From positions 84,241 through 148,240 of the forward strand of contig NZ_QAVX01000011.1 of the NCBI RefSeq assembly GCF_003121485.1: a stretch of DNA of 64,000 bases. Reading direction: 5' to 3'. A model generated the notes under the pieces. It saw only the letters and a program-made list of their open reading frames with translations. It was not told the origin of the DNA and searched no databases. Position numbers and translations under genes: made by a program. This stretch comes from Dyella sp. C11. GTDB taxonomy: Bacteria; Pseudomonadota; Gammaproteobacteria; Xanthomonadales; Rhodanobacteraceae. How positions within the stretch are numbered: position 1 is the stretch's first letter; every line of letters begins with the position of its first letter. Below are positions 61,973 through 64,000 of the stretch, in pieces.

Positions 61973-63144
61973 AGGTGCTGGTGCTCACCAACCTGTTTCC
62001 GTCGCCGTGGGACCCGCTGCGCAGCCCGTTCAATCGGCAGCAGTTCGAGCGGCTTGGCCGTGAGCACGACGTGGACGTGATCACCGCCGTGGATTTCCGC
62101 GAACGCTTTGGACGCCCGCGCAAAGATTTCACCGCGAACAACGTCACCACCGATCATTTCGTTTTCTTCTACCCGCCAGTCATCGGCCGCTCCCTGCACG
62201 CCGCGAGCTGGCTGGTCTCCCTGCTCTTCCAAAAATTCCGGCGCCTGCGGCATACGCACTACGACTGCATGCTATTGAGCTGGGGCTACCCCGACGCCGC
62301 AGCCGCCAGCTGGGTCGCGCGCCACCTGGGCATTCCCTACGTCGTGAAAGTGCACGGCACCGACCTTAACGTGAAAGCCGAACAACCGCTGCTTCGCCCT
62401 CAGATTCGCCAGGCGCTTCTCGGTGCCCAAGGCGTGGTGGCGGTAAGCCAGGCATTGGCCGACAAGGCCGTCGCGCTTGGCGTGGATCGTTCGCGCGTGC
62501 ACGTGATCTACAACGGCGTCGAACCGAACTTGTTCGGGCCCGGCTCGCTCAGCGCCGCACGCGAAAAACTTTCCCTGCCGCAGGACGAACGCATCCTGCT
62601 CTACGTGGGCAACCTGAAAGACACCAAAGGCTGCCTGGACCTGCTCGAAGCGTTTCCCCGCGTATTGCAGACCCATCCCGATGCCAACCTGCTTTTCATC
62701 GGCTCCGGCCCATGCCGAGAGCCACTGCTGCAACGCGCCGCCGCACTCGGCTGCCAGGATCGCGTGCGGCTAGTTGGCCCGGTCGAGCACTACGCACTCG
62801 GCGACTGGTTCCGTGCTGCCGACTTGCTCTGCCTGCCAAGCCATAACGAAGGCGTGCCCAACGTCGTGCTGGAAGCGATGGCCTGCGGCACACCGGTGGT
62901 GGCGACGCGCGTGGGTGGTATTCCGGAAGTGCTGCCGGAACATGCAGGCATGTTGGTGGAGGCCCATGACCGCATCGGACTCGGCGGTGCGTTGATCGAT
63001 GTGCTGGGCAAGGTGTGGGATGGGGAACGCATCGCTGCGCACGCGAGCCGGTTCAAGTGGGATGAGAATATCCAGCGGCTTGGGCAGATTCTGGAGGCGG
63101 CGGCGATGAGTCGCACCGGGCAGGTGAAGTATTCGGCGTCGTAG
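61963..63144 (+). CDS. Glycosyltransferase family 4 (second of two)
   Basis: A 393-aa GT-B glycosyltransferase. The N-terminus has VLVLTNLFPSPWDPLRSPFN, an acceptor-domain region with YVVKVHGTDLNVKAEQP, and a donor domain with LLYVGNLKDTKGCLDLLEAF, FIGSGPCREPLL and CLPSHNEGVPNVVLEAMACGTPVVATRVGG. The ATG at 61963, with GGGAG eight bases upstream, gives a 10-base overlap with the previous gene. It is the last recognisable gene of the cluster within the window. Confidence 0.88.
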   Translation: MRLKVLVLTNLFPSPWDPLRSPFNRQQFERLGREHDVDVITAVDFRERFGRPRKDFTANNVTTDHFVFFYPPVIGRSLHAASWLVSLLFQKFRRLRHTHYDCMLLSWGYPDAAAASWVARHLGIPYVVKVHGTDLNVKAEQPLLRPQIRQALLGAQGVVAVSQALADKAVALGVDRSRVHVIYNGVEPNLFGPGSLSAAREKLSLPQDERILLYVGNLKDTKGCLDLLEAFPRVLQTHPDANLLFIGSGPCREPLLQRAAALGCQDRVRLVGPVEHYALGDWFRAADLLCLPSHNEGVPNVVLEAMACGTPVVATRVGGIPEVLPEHAGMLVEAHDRIGLGGALIDVLGKVWDGERIAAHASRFKWDENIQRLGQILEAAAMSRTGQVKYSAS

Positions 63145-63449
63145 CGGGCTTCGCCTGTAGCTTCGATTTGTTGATGCTTGCGAGAGCGCACGCGTTTCTT
63201 CACCTTCACACGCCATCTTCCGTAAAGAGCAAGGCCAAAGCTCGATCTGGCCACGTCTTCTCAAGCACCCGCCCCTCACCCCGGCCCTCTCCCCGGAGGG
63301 GAGAGGGAGAAGTGATGTGCTGTGCGAGAAAACATGACCGTTGCGAATGGCTGCTTTTCGCCCCTCGCTCCTCGCCCCTTGCCCTGGCTCTTCGCTCTCC
63401 GCTTTGGCTCTCAGCTCTTCGGGCCCCGTATGACAGCGGCGTGTGGGTG
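63145..63449. repeat. Intergenic region with hairpin and C/T-rich degenerate repeats
   Basis: No credible gene. CCTCTCCCC-GGA-GGGGAGAGG at about 63281-63307 is a strong palindrome that may also terminate the cluster. From about 63355 to 63422, short degenerate units of the type CGCTCCTCGCCCC, TTGCCCTGGCTCTTCG and CTCTCCGCTTTGGCTCT follow one another. Frames crossing the region give low-complexity peptides. Confidence 0.55.
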
Positions 63450-63720
63450 AAGGAACAGCCCGCAGGGTGGCTCGCATGGATGCGAGCCAGTTTGTCGTCA
63501 GGGCAGGATGCCCTGTCGACAAACCCCGTAACCCGCACGCGTACCTGGAGGGCTGAAAGCCCGGAAGGCGCGTCATCCGGGGGGCCCTTCTCTTTGGTTA
63601 CTTTCTCTTGGGCATGCAAGAGAAAGTGACCCGGCGATCGGCAGATCGTCGGAAGCCCGCGGCAGGCGAGCCAGGTCGCGGAGCGGTTTCAACCCAGCGA
63701 AAAGGCCAAAAGCAAAGTCA
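63450..63720. repeat. Composite palindromic intergenic element
   Basis: A chain of stem-loops: GGCTCGCA-TGGA-TGCGAGCC near 63470-63490, TTTGTCG-TCAGGGCA with TGCCCTG-TCGACAAA near 63491-63525, and GGTTACTTTCTCTTG with CAAGAGAAAGTGACC near 63595-63632. This arrangement is like the mosaic intergenic repeats I recall from Xanthomonadales genomes. No gene is seen. Confidence 0.6.
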
Positions 63721-63884
63721 CTGGATTCCCGCCTTCGCGGGAATGACGGTGAGGGGAACAAACGTCATTGCAAGGATAGTAGTGAGGGATAGGATCGTCG
63801 TCGCAAGAATGACGATGAGGGCGCGAGAAGTCATAGCGAGAACGCCGGTGAGGAATAGAGACGCCATCGCGAACATGACGGAGA
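63720..63884. repeat. Degenerate 33-bp tandem array seeded by a REP-like palindrome
   Basis: Five consecutive units of exactly 33 bases. Units 1-4 end in a ...GTGAGG or ...ATGAGG block, and the fifth ends in GGAGATT. Unit 1 contains the palindrome CCCGCCTTCGCGGG; later units keep only parts of it. Because 33 is a multiple of three, frames on both strands stay open and encode repeating 11-residue peptides, which look spurious. Confidence 0.75.
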
Positions 63885-63915
63885 TTGCACTGAGCAACCC
63901 TCGCGAATGCTCAAT

Positions 63916-63950
63916 GGGTAACGGGTAACGGGTAACGGGTAGCGCGTAAC
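63916..63950 (+). repeat. 7-bp tandem repeat (GGGTAAC)
   Basis: Three exact GGGTAAC units are followed by two variants (GGGTAGC, GCGTAAC), five units in all. Simple tandem arrays like this are prone to slippage. Confidence 0.9.
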
Positions 63951-64000
63951 CGTGACGAGCATCGAGCAACAAACCCCCTACTTCTCCGACACCGAAGAAG

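Noticed and set aside
32156..63144. Recent horizontal transfer of the whole cluster as a genomic island
   Set aside because: Base composition and codon use look like the flanking housekeeping genes by eye, and no integrase or direct-repeat attachment sites were found. Transfer is possible but not shown here.
63720..63884. Possible CRISPR array
   Set aside because: The repeats are directly adjacent with no spacers, are strongly diverged, and no cas gene is in the window.
63608..63972. Overlapping frames with 11-residue repeats (including VIPAKAGIQ on the minus strand)
   Set aside because: They arise from the 33-base tandem array and REP-like element; no ribosome binding site or family supports translation.

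Overview
The window reads as a contiguous, high-GC chromosome segment from a gammaproteobacterium of the Xanthomonadales/Lysobacterales, most likely Rhodanobacteraceae (Dyella, Luteibacter or Rhodanobacter type). This placement is inferred from gene families, gene order and intergenic repeat types; no database search was possible. Coding density is high and no insertion sequence, phage or CRISPR array was seen.

Positions 1-31700 are mostly housekeeping. In order they hold a DUF2058 protein, slyX, ugd (UDP-glucose dehydrogenase), an FKBP-type foldase, a CPA2 antiporter, and a tRNA-Ala/Glu/Asp unit. Then come ppsR divergent from ppsA, a solo signal peptidase I, tRNA-Ser, a PP2C phosphatase, and the rnhA/dnaQ and gloB/mltD pairs. 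Next is the protein quality-control block, read leftwards: tRNA-Leu, tig, clpP, clpX, lon, hupB, tRNA-Val, tRNA-Asp and a ppiD-like foldase. The section ends with a formylglycine-enzyme-fold protein, rnd, tRNA-Ala, an RhtA-like exporter, a DUF2076 protein and a Sel1-repeat protein.

Positions 32156-63144 are accessory and are the main point of interest. Exopolysaccharide-type genes surround a hybrid NRPS-PKS assembly line. The polysaccharide-type genes are a nucleotide-sugar dehydrogenase, a UDP-uronate epimerase, a polyprenyl-phosphate sugar transferase, three glycosyltransferases, a polysaccharide deacetylase, an O-antigen-ligase-like protein and a CapK-like adenylate-forming enzyme. The assembly-line genes are a 4'-phosphopantetheinyl transferase, a JmjC-type oxygenase, a 2418-aa A-T-KS-AT-ACP-aminotransferase protein and a 2148-aa C-A-T-C-A-T protein. 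A GMC oxidoreductase and a secreted protein of unknown function also sit here. By-eye specificity codes suggest a Val-like starter, one malonate extension converted to a beta-amine, and two further residues that may be glycine. No thioesterase or reductase release domain is present. One reading is that a short beta-amino-acid-containing peptide is made next to, and possibly attached to, a cell-surface glycan; this link is inference.

Positions 63145-64000 carry no convincing gene. They hold a mosaic of palindromic intergenic repeats, a degenerate 33-bp tandem array and a 7-bp tandem array. Related palindromes lie between genes of the accessory cluster at about 55631 and 58028-58118.
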